Shown in pieces: positions 47,099 to 56,993 of a stretch of DNA of 64,000 bases. The stretch spans positions 1 through 64,000 of the forward strand of contig DATJNA010000063.1 in the NCBI GenBank assembly GCA_035508435.1, read 5' to 3'. Below the pieces are notes generated by a model. It searched no databases. It was not told where the DNA came from and saw only the letters and a list, made by a program, of their open reading frames with translations. The position numbers and the translations under genes were made by a program. Position 1 is the stretch's first letter, and each line of letters opens with the position of its first letter. This stretch comes from JASHVB01 sp035508435. GTDB taxonomy: Bacteria > Pseudomonadota > Alphaproteobacteria > Acetobacterales > Acetobacteraceae.

Positions 47099-48406
47099 AT
47101 GAACACCGCTACCGCGATCGGCGAAAGCACGGCCGCGCCACAGGGCACGCTGCGACGCGCCAGCATGGAACGACGCCTGTTCCAGATCGCCTTCACTGCA
47201 ACGTTGCTGTTGCCGCCTGCCTTGCTCTACGCCCGGGCCATCGCCGACGGCCTGCTGTCAACCGTCGCCATCCTGTTCCTGGCCAGCAAATGGGCCCGCC
47301 GCGATCGGACATGGCTACAGCCAGTCCATGTCCGCCTGTCACTGGTATACTGGGCCTGGCTGCTCGTCTGCACCGCGCTCGCCGGACACATCCATGAGTT
47401 CGGTGAAGCCCTGGCGGTGGTCCGCCTCTTCCTGTTCGCCGCCGCACTCGAATTCTGGGTACTGACCAACGGCAGAGAACGGCGCTACCTGCAATACGCC
47501 ATCACGCTCGTCGCCGCGTGGGTCGTAATCGAAGCGTGGCAGCAGCAGTGTCTTGGCACGAACGTGTTCGGCGATCCCCGCTGGGGCAGCGGCGTGCTGA
47601 CCGGCCCGATGCGAGAACCGCGTGCCGGTCTCACCTTGCAAACGCTGTATTTCGTGGCCTTCCTGCCCCCCGCGATGCACCTCATCGCCGGGCCGAAACT
47701 TTGGCGGCCCCTTGCCGGAGCCTTGCTGTTGATCGTCACCATGCTCACCATGGCGCTGATCGGCCAGCGCATGCCCATGCTGCTGGTGATCTTCGGTTAC
47801 GGCATAGCGGCCCTCGTCATGCGGCGATTCCGCTGGCCGATGGCCATCGCGCTGGCGGCCCTGGTCGCCGGCGTTACCGCCGCCAGCCTCCTCATGCCGC
47901 AAGCCTATCACACTCTCGTCACCGTCTTCCTGAACCGCATGAGCGATTTCTGGTCGGAGCCTTATGCAGTCATCTATCAGCGCGCCCTCGTAATGGTGCA
48001 GGCGCACCCCTGGCTCGGTCTCGGCTTCGACGGCTTTCGCGACAATTGCGCGGATCCGCGCTACGTGCATGTCCTCGACTGGATCCCCGTCACTGATATC
48101 AACGAGCCATACAGTTGCACCATCCATCCGCACAATTACTGGCTGCAGATTGCAACCAATTCGGGCCTCATCGGCGTGACATTGTTCGCATCGCTCTCGG
48201 TTGCGTGGCTCGCCCGCATCGGCCACGGCATGATTGCCAATCCCCGCGCGATCCAGGTCGCGCTGTTTGTTTCGCTCTGCCTGGTGCTTTGGCCGATCGC
48301 GTCCACCACATCCCTGTTCACGGTGCCGAACGCCGGCTGGGTGTTCTTGCTGATCGGCTGGGGCCTTGCACAGCAACGCGCGACCGTCACCACCCGTCCC
48401 GCATGA
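47099..48406 (+). CDS. O-antigen ligase-family (Wzy/WaaL-like) membrane protein
   Basis: A 435-residue polytopic inner-membrane protein with about ten hydrophobic segments. The large periplasmic loop and following motif HPHNYWLQIATNSGLIG match the Wzy_C/O-antigen ligase signature (H...NxxLxxxxxxGxxG), preceded by RALVMVQAHPWLGLGFDGF. Predicted to join or polymerise surface glycan on a lipid carrier. The first 22 residues are not hydrophobic; ATG 47165 is an alternative start. It lies 50 bp before lptF but may be separately expressed. Confidence 0.85.
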   Translation: MNTATAIGESTAAPQGTLRRASMERRLFQIAFTATLLLPPALLYARAIADGLLSTVAILFLASKWARRDRTWLQPVHVRLSLVYWAWLLVCTALAGHIHEFGEALAVVRLFLFAAALEFWVLTNGRERRYLQYAITLVAAWVVIEAWQQQCLGTNVFGDPRWGSGVLTGPMREPRAGLTLQTLYFVAFLPPAMHLIAGPKLWRPLAGALLLIVTMLTMALIGQRMPMLLVIFGYGIAALVMRRFRWPMAIALAALVAGVTAASLLMPQAYHTLVTVFLNRMSDFWSEPYAVIYQRALVMVQAHPWLGLGFDGFRDNCADPRYVHVLDWIPVTDINEPYSCTIHPHNYWLQIATNSGLIGVTLFASLSVAWLARIGHGMIANPRAIQVALFVSLCLVLWPIASTTSLFTVPNAGWVFLLIGWGLAQQRATVTTRPA

Positions 48407-48456
48407 CGCCCGGCACGCTCTTCACTGCGGCCTTGAAGGGATGCTAGTCAGGCAGC

Positions 48457-49590
48457 ATGCACACCGCGATCTTCGGCAAGCGGCTGGACCGTTACATCTT
48501 TCGCCAGCTCCTGTTCGCCCTTCTTGCCGTGACCAGCGGTCTCACCGCCCTGATCTGGCTGACCCAGTCGTTGCGATTCGTCGAACTGGTGGTGAACCAC
48601 GGCCTGTCCCTCGGCGTGTTCATGCGCCTGACCGGCTTGCTGATCCCGAGCTTCGTCGCCGTCATCCTGCCGATCACCACTTTCGTGGTGGTGCAGTTCG
48701 TCTACCAGCGCCTCGCCGGCGACCGCGAACTGACGGTGATGCGCGCCGCCGGCCTCTCGCCGTTCGCTTTGGCACGCCCTGCCTTCGCCCTCGCCGTGCT
48801 GACCACCTTGGCTTGCTACGCGCTCAATCTTTGGCTGGTGCCGGCAAGCCTGGCAGCCTTCCGCCAGTTCCAATGGGAGATTCGCAATCGCATCGCCGCC
48901 TTCCTGGTGCAGGAAGGCGTGTTCACCGAGGTTTCCGATGGTCTGACGGTCTACATCCGCTCGCGCGAGCCCGACGGAACATTGCACGGCATCCTGGTGG
49001 ATGACGAGCGCGACAAAAACAACCCCGCTACGATCCTCGCCGAGCGCGGCCGCATCCTCGAGGGGCCGACCGGTCCGCGCGTGCTGCTGATCGACGGCAG
49101 CCGCCAGCAGATCGATAACAAGACAGGCCGGCTCGATATCCTGACCTTCTACGAGAATGTCGTTGACCTGGCCGACACTGCCCACCAGGATGGACCGCGA
49201 TTGCTCGATATCAGTGAGGCAACGATCCCCGAGTTGCTGCATCCGCCATCGAACATCCCACGGGTGGACATGCCGCGCTGGGCCGCTGAAGCTTACAAAC
49301 GCCTGGCCAGCCCGCTGTCCTGTCTGTCCTATGCATCCGTTGCGCTATTGTTCTCATTGACCGGCACATTCCGCCGCCACGGTGGGGTTGTCCGCCCATT
49401 GGCTTCGGTCGGCACCATGGTCGTTTTGCTGGCCCTGGGTCTCGCAGTTGGCAATATCGCGGCGCGCGACAATGCGCTCATCCCGCTGATCTGGATACAT
49501 GCCGCACTGCCCGGCATCGTTTGCGCATGGCTGCTGCTGGCGCCGCCGCTGATGCCGTCTCGCCGCCGCCCGCTGCGCCACGCGAGCTGA
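48457..49590 (+). CDS. lptF: LPS export ABC transporter permease LptF
   Basis: A 377-residue YjgP/YjgQ-family permease that, with LptG and LptB, extracts lipopolysaccharide from the inner membrane. Three N-terminal transmembrane helices (FRQLLFALLAVTSGLTALIWLTQSL..., SFVAVILPITTFVVVQFVY, FALAVLTTLACYALNLWLV), a periplasmic jellyroll domain and three C-terminal helices are visible. The pattern GDRELTVMRAAGLSPFALARPAF is the cytoplasmic coupling helix. LptG follows 3 bp after the stop. Confidence 0.94.
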   Translation: MHTAIFGKRLDRYIFRQLLFALLAVTSGLTALIWLTQSLRFVELVVNHGLSLGVFMRLTGLLIPSFVAVILPITTFVVVQFVYQRLAGDRELTVMRAAGLSPFALARPAFALAVLTTLACYALNLWLVPASLAAFRQFQWEIRNRIAAFLVQEGVFTEVSDGLTVYIRSREPDGTLHGILVDDERDKNNPATILAERGRILEGPTGPRVLLIDGSRQQIDNKTGRLDILTFYENVVDLADTAHQDGPRLLDISEATIPELLHPPSNIPRVDMPRWAAEAYKRLASPLSCLSYASVALLFSLTGTFRRHGGVVRPLASVGTMVVLLALGLAVGNIAARDNALIPLIWIHAALPGIVCAWLLLAPPLMPSRRRPLRHAS

Positions 49591-49593
49591 GCA

Positions 49594-50706
49594 ATGACTC
49601 CGGCGATCACACTGTCGACCTACATCTCGCGCCAGTTCGTGTGGTCGGCCGTGGCGATGCTGCTGGCATTGACCGGCCTCACGTCCCTGTTTGATTTCCT
49701 CGAACTGCTGCGCCGCTCCGCGACGCGGCCCGAGACGACATTCTCGCTAATATCCGAAATTGCCGCTCTGCGCCTGCCGTATCTTGCGATGCAGATATTG
49801 CCGTTTGCCATTCTGCTGGGCGGCATCCTGTGCTTCTGGCGGTTGACCCGCTCCTCGGAATTGATCGTGGCGCGCGCTGCCGGCGTGTCAGCCTGGGAAT
49901 TCCTCACCGCACCGACCGTGTGTGCCCTGGTGTTCGGCGTCGTTGCGGTGATGATCGGGACCCCGCTCTCCTCCATCATGTTCGCCCGCGCCGAGCAATT
50001 GGAAAACACCTACCTGAACACCGGCGGTGGCCCCCTGGCGCTCAACAGCGGCCAGCTCTGGTTGCGGCAGTCTGATCGCGCACTGACACCGCAAGGTGTT
50101 GCCATCATCCATGCCCGCGACGTCCAGTTGCGCGGCAAGCAGCTCACCGCCAGGAATGTCAGTGTGTTCCGGCTCAACGCGAACGATCGTCTGCTGGCGA
50201 GGATCGAGGCGACTCACGCCGTGCTGGATCGTGGTCACTGGGAATTGGCCGCCGCCCGCACGCTGCTTCCCGACCAGCCGCCGGGTCCGCTGCAACAGGT
50301 CAATTTGCCCACCGATCTGACCGTGCAGCGCGTGCAGGAGAGCTTTGCCTCGCCCGATACGCTGTCGGTCTGGGCTTTGCCAGGCTTCATCCGCCTGCTG
50401 CAACGTTCCGGCTTTTCCAGCGTGCGGCATCGCCTGCATTTCGAGTCGCTGCTGGCACTGCCATTGTTGTGCGCGACGATGACTCTGGTCGCGGCCGGAT
50501 TTTCCATGCGGCCGGCACGGCGCGGCGGCGTGGCGCGCATGATTGGCAGCGGCGTCGCCGCCGGCTTTGCATTGTTCATGATCTCCAAGATCGCCGAAGA
50601 ATTCGGCCAGTCCGGCGCATTGCCGGTGGTGCTGGCCGCATGGGCGCCGGCGGCCTCGGGCCTTATGCTGGCAGTGGCATTGCTGCTGCATATGGAAGAT
50701 GGCTGA
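49594..50706 (+). CDS. lptG: LPS export ABC transporter permease LptG
   Basis: A 370-residue partner of LptF with the same layout: helices near residues 15-40, 55-80 and 105-125, a periplasmic domain (about 135-265), and C-terminal helices. The coupling helix reads SSELIVARAAGVSAWEFLTAP. The stop lies 8 bp inside the lptD open frame, so the genes are coupled. Confidence 0.94.
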   Translation: MTPAITLSTYISRQFVWSAVAMLLALTGLTSLFDFLELLRRSATRPETTFSLISEIAALRLPYLAMQILPFAILLGGILCFWRLTRSSELIVARAAGVSAWEFLTAPTVCALVFGVVAVMIGTPLSSIMFARAEQLENTYLNTGGGPLALNSGQLWLRQSDRALTPQGVAIIHARDVQLRGKQLTARNVSVFRLNANDRLLARIEATHAVLDRGHWELAAARTLLPDQPPGPLQQVNLPTDLTVQRVQESFASPDTLSVWALPGFIRLLQRSGFSSVRHRLHFESLLALPLLCATMTLVAAGFSMRPARRGGVARMIGSGVAAGFALFMISKIAEEFGQSGALPVVLAAWAPAASGLMLAVALLLHMEDG

Positions 50707-52972
50707 GAGCATGACGCGAGTCCGGCTTGCCTGCTTGCTCGCGCTGTTGCTGCTGCTGCCGGCGACCGCCGCGCGCGCCCAGCTTGGCGGCATCGTTGCG
50801 CCGATCGGCCATAACCCCGCACCGACGCGGAACCAGCCCGTCACCTTCAGCGCCGACCAGGTGCAGTACGACCAGACGAACAACCTGGTGATCGCCACCG
50901 GCCACGTGGAGGCCTGGCAGAACGGCCACGTGCTGCGCGCCGACAAGATCGTGTTCGACCGCAACACCGGCATTGCCGCCGCCACCGGCCACGTCGTGCT
51001 GATGGAGCCGGACGGCGAGGTGATGTTCGCCGACTACGCCGAGATGTCACAGGACATGAAGGACGGCGTGCTGAAGGACATGCGGGCGCTGTTGGCACAG
51101 AACGGCAAGCTCGCCGCGAACGGCGCACGCCGCACCGGCGGCGAGATCAACGAGCTGTCCCGAGTGGTCTATTCTCCGTGCAATCTTTGCAAGAAGGATC
51201 CGACACGACCGCCGCTGTGGCAGATCACCGCTGAGTCAGGCGTGCAGGACCTGGAGCATAAGCGCGACGAGTACTACAACGCCACGCTGCAGATGTTCGG
51301 TTGGCCCGTTGCCTGGTTTCCCTACATTTCGGCGCCCGATCCTTCGGTAAAGCGGGCCTCCGGCCTGTTGATGCCGTCCTTCGGCAGTAGCAGCGATCTG
51401 GGGGCATTCTTTGCCCAACCGTATTATCTAGTGCTCGACGACCAGTCCGATGCAACCGTCATCCCGGTCCTGACCACGCACGCGGGCACCGAACTGATGC
51501 TGGAATATCGGCGGCGATTCAACAACGGCTATTTCCTGATGAATGGCACCGGCGGCTATTTCATCGACCACCCGCAGAACGGCGTGCCGCCCACTACACA
51601 GGATTCCTTGGAAGGCACCATCGCGACCAAGGGCCAGTTCGACTACAACGACACCTGGCGCTGGGGTTTCGACATCAATCGCGCGTCATCCTCCGATTTC
51701 GTCCGCGACTACCATTTCGGCAATGGTTTCAATCTTGATCCCAACCTGCTGTCGTCCGATATCTATGGCGAGGGCTTTGGCGAAGGTGCCTACGCCCGTG
51801 TCGATACCCGCTTCTATGAGGGTGTCAGCAACATAATCGTCGACAGCGAGCTGCCCGTGGTGCTGCCGCGCTTCCAGTACGCCTATTTCGGCCAGCCCGA
51901 TGCCTGGGGCGGCCGGTTCTCGCTGTACACCAACGACTTCAATGTCATGCGGGTGGATGGCACCAACACGCAGCGCGCCGCCGTGAGCATGAACTGGGAA
52001 CGGCCGTTCACCGGCGCGCTGGGCGATCTGTGGAAACTCACGCTGCACGTCGATGCGGCCAGCTACAATGCGTCGCACTTCAACCAGCAACCGAATTTCG
52101 GGACCCACGATACGATCGATAATGCCCGGGCGCTGCCGCAGATGGCGGTGGATTTCCGTTGGCCGTTCATGCGTGATTCCGGTGCCTGGGGAACGCAGAT
52201 CATCGAACCCCACCTGCAGCTTGTCGTTGGGCCGCAGGTCGGCTCCAGCCAGAACGACAAATACCCGAACGAGGACAGCCTGGACCTGGAATTCACCGAC
52301 ACTAATTTGTTCGGCTTCAACCGTTTCACCGGCATCGACCGACTGGACGGCGGCGTCCGTCTGAATGCCGCCTTGCAGGGAACCTGGTATCTCGGCGGCA
52401 CGACCTTCGACGGCTTCATCGGCCAAACCTACCGCACCAACCAGGACAGCGTGTTCCCTGAATATACCGGCCTGCATGACCAGGTCTCGGATATCGTCGG
52501 GCACATCTATTTCGCCCCGACGACCTGGTTCGATGTGATGTATCGCGCGCGGTTCAGCCACCGGACGTTCAACACGGAAATGACCGACGTCACGGCGTCT
52601 GTCGGCGTTCCCAAGTTCCGGCTCGCCGGCGGCTTCCTCTACACCGCCTATGATCCCTACACCCTGTTCGATTCGGCGCCGCCGCCCACGCCGACCAGCG
52701 ATCCAAGTTTCTTCCTGCCGCGTGATGAAGTGACCGTCAACGCCAGCTCCAACTGGGGACAGTACCGCTTCGACGCCTTTGCCCGCCGCGACCTGACCTT
52801 CAACCAGATGGTCGCCGTTGGCGCCGACGCGATCTATGAAAACGAGTGTTTCATTCTGGATATCAGGTTCTATCGCCGCTATTACTCGATCAATGGCGAC
52901 AGCGGATCCACTGCCCTGTTGTTCTTGCTGACCTTCAAGACCGTGGGCCAATTCGGCTATCGTGCGATTTGA
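50699..52972 (+). CDS. lptD: LPS-assembly outer-membrane protein LptD
   Basis: A 757-residue protein with a signal peptide (VRLACLLALLLLLPATAARAQ), an N-terminal LptA-like jellyroll (VTFSADQVQYDQTNNLVIATGHVEAWQNGHVLRADKIVFDRNTG) and a C-terminal beta-barrel ending in an aromatic-rich strand (FKTVGQFGYRAI). The CNLCKKD cysteine pair near residues 160-165 fits the disulphides needed for maturation. It inserts LPS in the outer leaflet together with LptE, which is not in the window. An internal ATG 12 bp downstream is an alternative start. Confidence 0.95.
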   Translation: MAESMTRVRLACLLALLLLLPATAARAQLGGIVAPIGHNPAPTRNQPVTFSADQVQYDQTNNLVIATGHVEAWQNGHVLRADKIVFDRNTGIAAATGHVVLMEPDGEVMFADYAEMSQDMKDGVLKDMRALLAQNGKLAANGARRTGGEINELSRVVYSPCNLCKKDPTRPPLWQITAESGVQDLEHKRDEYYNATLQMFGWPVAWFPYISAPDPSVKRASGLLMPSFGSSSDLGAFFAQPYYLVLDDQSDATVIPVLTTHAGTELMLEYRRRFNNGYFLMNGTGGYFIDHPQNGVPPTTQDSLEGTIATKGQFDYNDTWRWGFDINRASSSDFVRDYHFGNGFNLDPNLLSSDIYGEGFGEGAYARVDTRFYEGVSNIIVDSELPVVLPRFQYAYFGQPDAWGGRFSLYTNDFNVMRVDGTNTQRAAVSMNWERPFTGALGDLWKLTLHVDAASYNASHFNQQPNFGTHDTIDNARALPQMAVDFRWPFMRDSGAWGTQIIEPHLQLVVGPQVGSSQNDKYPNEDSLDLEFTDTNLFGFNRFTGIDRLDGGVRLNAALQGTWYLGGTTFDGFIGQTYRTNQDSVFPEYTGLHDQVSDIVGHIYFAPTTWFDVMYRARFSHRTFNTEMTDVTASVGVPKFRLAGGFLYTAYDPYTLFDSAPPPTPTSDPSFFLPRDEVTVNASSNWGQYRFDAFARRDLTFNQMVAVGADAIYENECFILDIRFYRRYYSINGDSGSTALLFLLTFKTVGQFGYRAI

Positions 52973-52989
52973 CGACGGGAGTTATTGCA

Positions 52990-54345
52990 ATGCAGCATGA
53001 CGGTGGACCTGGGCTGCGGCGCTTGGCGCCCGTCGTAGCCGCGGCGTTGGCGTTGCTGGTCTGTGCCGCCGGCCCGACCGCCACGGCGCATGCCGCGGCG
53101 GCCGCCCCGATGCCGTCGCCGGTGACGCCGGCCGACACAACGCGCATCGTCGCCGTGGTGAACGGCGACGTCATCACCAACATCGACGTCGACAATCGCG
53201 CGCGGCTGTTCGCGCTTTCCACCGGGCTGCCGATGTCGCCCGACATCCTGGACCGGCTGAAGCCGCAAATTCTCCGCCAGCTCATCGACGAACGGCTGCG
53301 CATGCAGGAGGTGCAGCGTCGCAAGATCGTCGTACCCGACGCCGAAATCGCGGCGGCGATGCATCAGATCGAGCAACGCAATAACATGGCGCCGGGCAGC
53401 TTGCGCCAGAAGCTCGCCTCCGACGGCGTCAGCCTGCGGACGCTGATCGATCAGATTCGCACCCAGCTCGGCTGGACGCAGGTGCTGCGCCAGCAATTGG
53501 GCGACCGGTCGCAGGTGAGCAACGCCGAGGTGGCAGAACAGCAGCGGCTCCAGGCCCAGCTTCTTGGCAAGCCTGAGTACCGTGTGGGCGAGATTTTCAT
53601 TCCGGTCGACGATCCGGCAAGCCGTGCCGACGCCGAGCGCTTCGCCGAGACCGTCATCAGCCAATTGCGCAAGGGCGCGGCATTCCCGATCGTGGCCGCT
53701 GAGTTCAGCCAGACCCAGAGCGCTCTGCAAGGCGGCGAGATGGGCTGGGTGCAGCCGAACCAGCTCGACCCCGAGGTCGCTTCGCTGGTGGCGCAGATGC
53801 CGGTCGGCGCCATCAGTAATCCTGTGACCGTGCCCGGCGGGTTCAGCATCGTGACCGTGCAAGGCAAGCGGGACATCGGCAATGACTTCGGCACCGTGCT
53901 GTCGATGCGGGAAGTTTTCCTGCCGTTCACGTCGGCGCTCAACCCGCAGGCGCCGACGGACCAGCAGCGGCAAATGCTGGACAAGGCGCGATCCATCAGT
54001 GCCAGCGTGCATAGCTGTGATCAGATGGAGCAAGTGGCGAAGGCGAACAATTCGACGCGGCCGCCGGATCCCGGTGAAGTTCGGCTGGATAGCGTGAATC
54101 CACCCACCTTCCGCCAACTGCTGGCGACGTTGCCGTTCAACAAGGCCAGTGAGCCGCTGGTGGCAACGGATGGAATCGCCGTCGTGATCGTATGTTCTCG
54201 AGAGCAGAAGAATCTGGCGACGGTCAGCGATGCGGCGATGAAGCAGGAGATGCTGGCGCAGCGCGTGGAGCTGATGTCGCGTCAGGTAATGGCCGACTTG
54301 CGGCGCAAGGCCACGATTCAGGTCCGGCGTCCCAGCGGTTCGTGA
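52990..54345 (+). CDS. surA: Periplasmic chaperone/peptidyl-prolyl isomerase SurA
   Basis: A 451-residue exported protein (signal segment VVAAALALLVCAAGPTATAHA). The SurA N-terminal domain begins RIVAVVNGDVITNIDVDNRARLFAL and has LRQLIDERLRMQEVQRRKIVV. One clear parvulin domain (about residues 195-295: EYRVGEIFIPVDDP to GGEMGWVQPNQLDPE, FSIVTVQGKR) is followed by a diverged second one. It assists folding of outer-membrane barrels such as LptD. GGGAG precedes the ATG. The stop overlaps the GTG start of rsmA. Confidence 0.93.
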   Translation: MQHDGGPGLRRLAPVVAAALALLVCAAGPTATAHAAAAAPMPSPVTPADTTRIVAVVNGDVITNIDVDNRARLFALSTGLPMSPDILDRLKPQILRQLIDERLRMQEVQRRKIVVPDAEIAAAMHQIEQRNNMAPGSLRQKLASDGVSLRTLIDQIRTQLGWTQVLRQQLGDRSQVSNAEVAEQQRLQAQLLGKPEYRVGEIFIPVDDPASRADAERFAETVISQLRKGAAFPIVAAEFSQTQSALQGGEMGWVQPNQLDPEVASLVAQMPVGAISNPVTVPGGFSIVTVQGKRDIGNDFGTVLSMREVFLPFTSALNPQAPTDQQRQMLDKARSISASVHSCDQMEQVAKANNSTRPPDPGEVRLDSVNPPTFRQLLATLPFNKASEPLVATDGIAVVIVCSREQKNLATVSDAAMKQEMLAQRVELMSRQVMADLRRKATIQVRRPSGS

Positions 54346-55178
54346 CGGCACTGCCGCCGCTGCGAGAGGTCATCGCACGGCACGGTCTCGACGCACGTCG
54401 GTCGCTGGGGCAGCACTTTTTGCTCGATTCAAATTTGACGGCGCGGATCGCGCGTTTGGCGGGCGATCTGTCCGGGCGGCATATCATTGAAGTCGGCCCG
54501 GGGCCGGGCGGACTGACCCGGGCTCTGCTTGCTTCCGATGCCGCTAGCGTTATCGCGATCGAGATCGATCCACGCGCGGTGGCAGCAATCGAGGAGCTGG
54601 CCGCAGGTTCACACGGGCGGCTACGCGTCATCGCGGGCGACGCCATGGCGGCTGACGTGGTGCCGCTGGCCGATCCGCCGCGTCAGATCGTTGCGAATCT
54701 GCCGTACAATGTGGCATCGCCATTGTTGGTGCGCTGGCTGCGTCAGGCCGCCGCGTTCGAGCGGCTGACGCTGATGTTCCAGCAGGAGGTGGCGGAGCGG
54801 ATTTGCGCGCCACCCGGCGGCAGTGATTACGGACGACTTTCCGTCCTCGCTCAGTGGACCTGTGACGCAGCGATCGTGCTGCGCATCCCACCCGCGGCAT
54901 TTGTTCCGCCACCGAAGGTATGGTCGGCGGTGGTGCGGCTCATGCCGCGCGCGGGGCAGCCGGATGCCGGGTTGTTCACCGCGATGGAGCGGGTGACCGC
55001 GGCCGCCTTCGGACAGCGTCGCAAGATGTTGCGGGGCGCGCTGAAGTCGTTGGGCGGAGAAGCGCTGCTGCGTCAGGTTGGGATCGCACCGGACCGTCGG
55101 GCCGAGACATTGACGGTGCAAGAGTTCGAACGGCTCGCCCGTGCGGCGGGATTGGGTGGCGCACCGGGTCAACGTTAG
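54342..55178 (+). CDS. rsmA: 16S rRNA (adenine-N6,N6) dimethyltransferase
   Basis: A 278-residue KsgA/RsmA enzyme that dimethylates A1518 and A1519 of 16S rRNA. Motifs: SLGQHFLLDSNLTARIARLAG, SAM motif EVGPGPGGLTRALL, EIDPRAVAAIEEL, and catalytic NLPYNVASPLLVRWL. The C-terminal helical domain (AAFGQRRKMLRGALKSLG) is intact. GTG 54342 overlaps the surA stop (GTGA). The pdxA gene, which lies between surA and rsmA in many proteobacteria, is absent here. Confidence 0.95.
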   Translation: MTALPPLREVIARHGLDARRSLGQHFLLDSNLTARIARLAGDLSGRHIIEVGPGPGGLTRALLASDAASVIAIEIDPRAVAAIEELAAGSHGRLRVIAGDAMAADVVPLADPPRQIVANLPYNVASPLLVRWLRQAAAFERLTLMFQQEVAERICAPPGGSDYGRLSVLAQWTCDAAIVLRIPPAAFVPPPKVWSAVVRLMPRAGQPDAGLFTAMERVTAAAFGQRRKMLRGALKSLGGEALLRQVGIAPDRRAETLTVQEFERLARAAGLGGAPGQR

Positions 55179-55202
55179 TGCGAAGCTCCAGAGCGCCGCT
55201 AT

Positions 55203-55229
55203 GAATTGCTACGGTCGACGCAATGACAA
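55203..55229. repeat. Lone right arm of the dispersed palindrome
   Basis: CTACGGTCGACGCAATGACA near the convergent rsmA and monooxygenase ends resembles the CGCAATGAC end of the dispersed repeats, without a recognisable left arm. It overlaps the 3' end of the monooxygenase frame. Confidence 0.4.
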
Positions 55230-56567
55230 TGATCGGGCGGGATGTGCCGCCGGCAGCCGGTCGCCGTTGCCAAACAGCTTCCGCCGATACGTCCCCGCCG
55301 CATATTCCTTCTTGTACACGCCGCGGTCCTGCAGCACCGGCACCACCAACTCGATAAAACTCTCCAGGCACTCCGGCACCACAGTCCGGGCCAGATTGAA
55401 CCCGTCGACGTCGCCTTCTTCCATCCACGCGATCAGTTCATCCGCGACCTGCGACGGCGACCCGACGATGGGCGGCTGCCGGCTGCCAAGCACGAAACGA
55501 TCGATCAGCTTCCGCTTGGTCCATCCTGCGCCGAGCGCTCGCGCCATCGCCTCGACATTGGAGCGGATCGCCTGTGTGGGCGCATCGTCGATCGGTTCAT
55601 CCATGCCGTAGCGCGCGAAATCGATGCCCAGTGATGCCGCGGCATGCGCCAGCGCGCCTGCAACACTCGCATGGTGGCGATATTCCGCCAGCAGATCCTG
55701 CGCCTCGCGTTCGGTGCGGCCAACCACCACGGTGGCGCCGAGGAAGGCCAGGATCGGGCGTGGCGCCGCGCGCGTGCGCAGGTCCGTGACCAGCCGGCGC
55801 ACGTTCGCCTTGGTGCTGGGATTGATGAACATGCACTCGGCGTGGCGGGCTGCGAACACCCGCCCGCGATCCGACGCACCCGCCTGGTAAAGCACCGGAG
55901 TACGCTGCGGCGACGGTTCCCAGATCGGAATGGTGTCGACGCGGAACTGCTTGCCCTGATGCCGCACCCGCCGCACCCGCGCCGGGTCGGCATAGACGCC
56001 CCGCGCCCGATCCCGCACCACCGCGTCATCCTGCCACCCGGCTTCCCACAATGCATAGACGACCTGCATGTACTCGTCCGCAAGATCGTAGCGGTCGTCA
56101 TGTTCCATCTGCGCGTCGAATCCCATCGCGCGCGCGGCACTGTCCAAATAGCCGGTGACGATATTCCAGCCGATCCGCCCGCGGGTCAGGTGATCCAGCG
56201 TCGCCATGCGGCGCGCGAACAGGAATGGGGCTTCGTAAGCAAGGTTGCAGGTGACGCCGAAACCGAGATGCGTGGTGGCATGTGCCATCGCCGGCACCAG
56301 CGCGAGCGGATCGATCAGCGGTATCTGCACCGCGTTGCGCAGCGATGCATCGGGCTTTCCTTCGAACACGTCGTAGACGCCCAGCACATCCGCCAGGAAC
56401 AAGCCGTCGAACAAACCACGTTCCAGCATGCGGGCCAGCGAAACCCAGTGATCCAGCGAGGTATAATCCCATGACCGGTCGCGCGGATGCGTCCACATGC
56501 CATGCTGGATATGACCGACGCAGGCCATGTCGAAGGCATTCAGGCGGATCTGGCGAGGCTGCGGCAT
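55209..56567 (-). CDS. NtaA/SnaA/DszA-type flavin-dependent monooxygenase
   Basis: A 452-residue two-component monooxygenase of the LLM class that uses FMNH2 supplied by a separate reductase. Family features: FDMACVGHIQHGMWTHP at the N-terminus, SLDHWVSLARMLERGLFDGLFLADVLGVYDVF, HLTRGRIGWNIVTGYLDSAARAMG, and PVLYQAGASDRGRVFAARHAECMF. Typical substrates are chelators, sulphur compounds or nitrogen heterocycles; none can be assigned. No reductase gene is adjacent. The two low-GC genes directly upstream are in the same direction. Confidence 0.88.
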   Translation of the reverse strand: MPQPRQIRLNAFDMACVGHIQHGMWTHPRDRSWDYTSLDHWVSLARMLERGLFDGLFLADVLGVYDVFEGKPDASLRNAVQIPLIDPLALVPAMAHATTHLGFGVTCNLAYEAPFLFARRMATLDHLTRGRIGWNIVTGYLDSAARAMGFDAQMEHDDRYDLADEYMQVVYALWEAGWQDDAVVRDRARGVYADPARVRRVRHQGKQFRVDTIPIWEPSPQRTPVLYQAGASDRGRVFAARHAECMFINPSTKANVRRLVTDLRTRAAPRPILAFLGATVVVGRTEREAQDLLAEYRHHASVAGALAHAAASLGIDFARYGMDEPIDDAPTQAIRSNVEAMARALGAGWTKRKLIDRFVLGSRQPPIVGSPSQVADELIAWMEEGDVDGFNLARTVVPECLESFIELVVPVLQDRGVYKKEYAAGTYRRKLFGNGDRLPAAHPARSLSLRRP

Positions 56568-56588
56568 GAGCGATGCGGCCCAGGGACT

Positions 56589-56993
56589 TTATGCTTGGGC
56601 CGCCAGAGGTTCCGCGTCGCTTGCCTGCACGAGTAGCGACGTCAGAAGGCGCTGCGCCTCCTGTGATGAAAGCAGCCGCTTCAATTCCTTCACAAATTCA
56701 TCCTCGCTTTTGACGATTCTGATCATGCCATCTCCAAGATTACTCGTCAAACTACCAGGATACATGGTGACCGGCTGCTCATAGGTCAGAATTCGGTACT
56801 TGTCGTCATTCAACGCGAGCACTCTGATGGACAGACCGATCGAAAGCATTTGACTTGGCTGACTCAGCACTGTCGCTTCGCCGACCAGTGTTCCCTTCGT
56901 CTGCTCCGTCAGTGCGGTAGCCTGCTCCCGTAGAATGGTAAGCGGCGTCCGCAGCGCGCCAGTCGCCGGTATGCTCCAAAAACTTTCAACCAT
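56589..56993 (-). CDS. Unknown 134-residue protein, partner of the EEP nuclease
   Basis: No family that I can name. The N-terminus SFWSIPATGALRTPLTILREQATALTEQTKGTLVGE is amphipathic, the middle is beta-rich (IGLSIRVLALNDDKYRILTYEQPV), and the C-terminus is helical (DEFVKELKRLLSSQEAQRLLTSLL). No signal peptide or transmembrane segment. It overlaps the stop of the nuclease gene by 8 bp, which implies a functional pair. The line 56701-56760 is 45% GC, far below the genome level here, indicating recent transfer. Confidence 0.75.
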   Translation of the reverse strand: MVESFWSIPATGALRTPLTILREQATALTEQTKGTLVGEATVLSQPSQMLSIGLSIRVLALNDDKYRILTYEQPVTMYPGSLTSNLGDGMIRIVKSEDEFVKELKRLLSSQEAQRLLTSLLVQASDAEPLAAQA

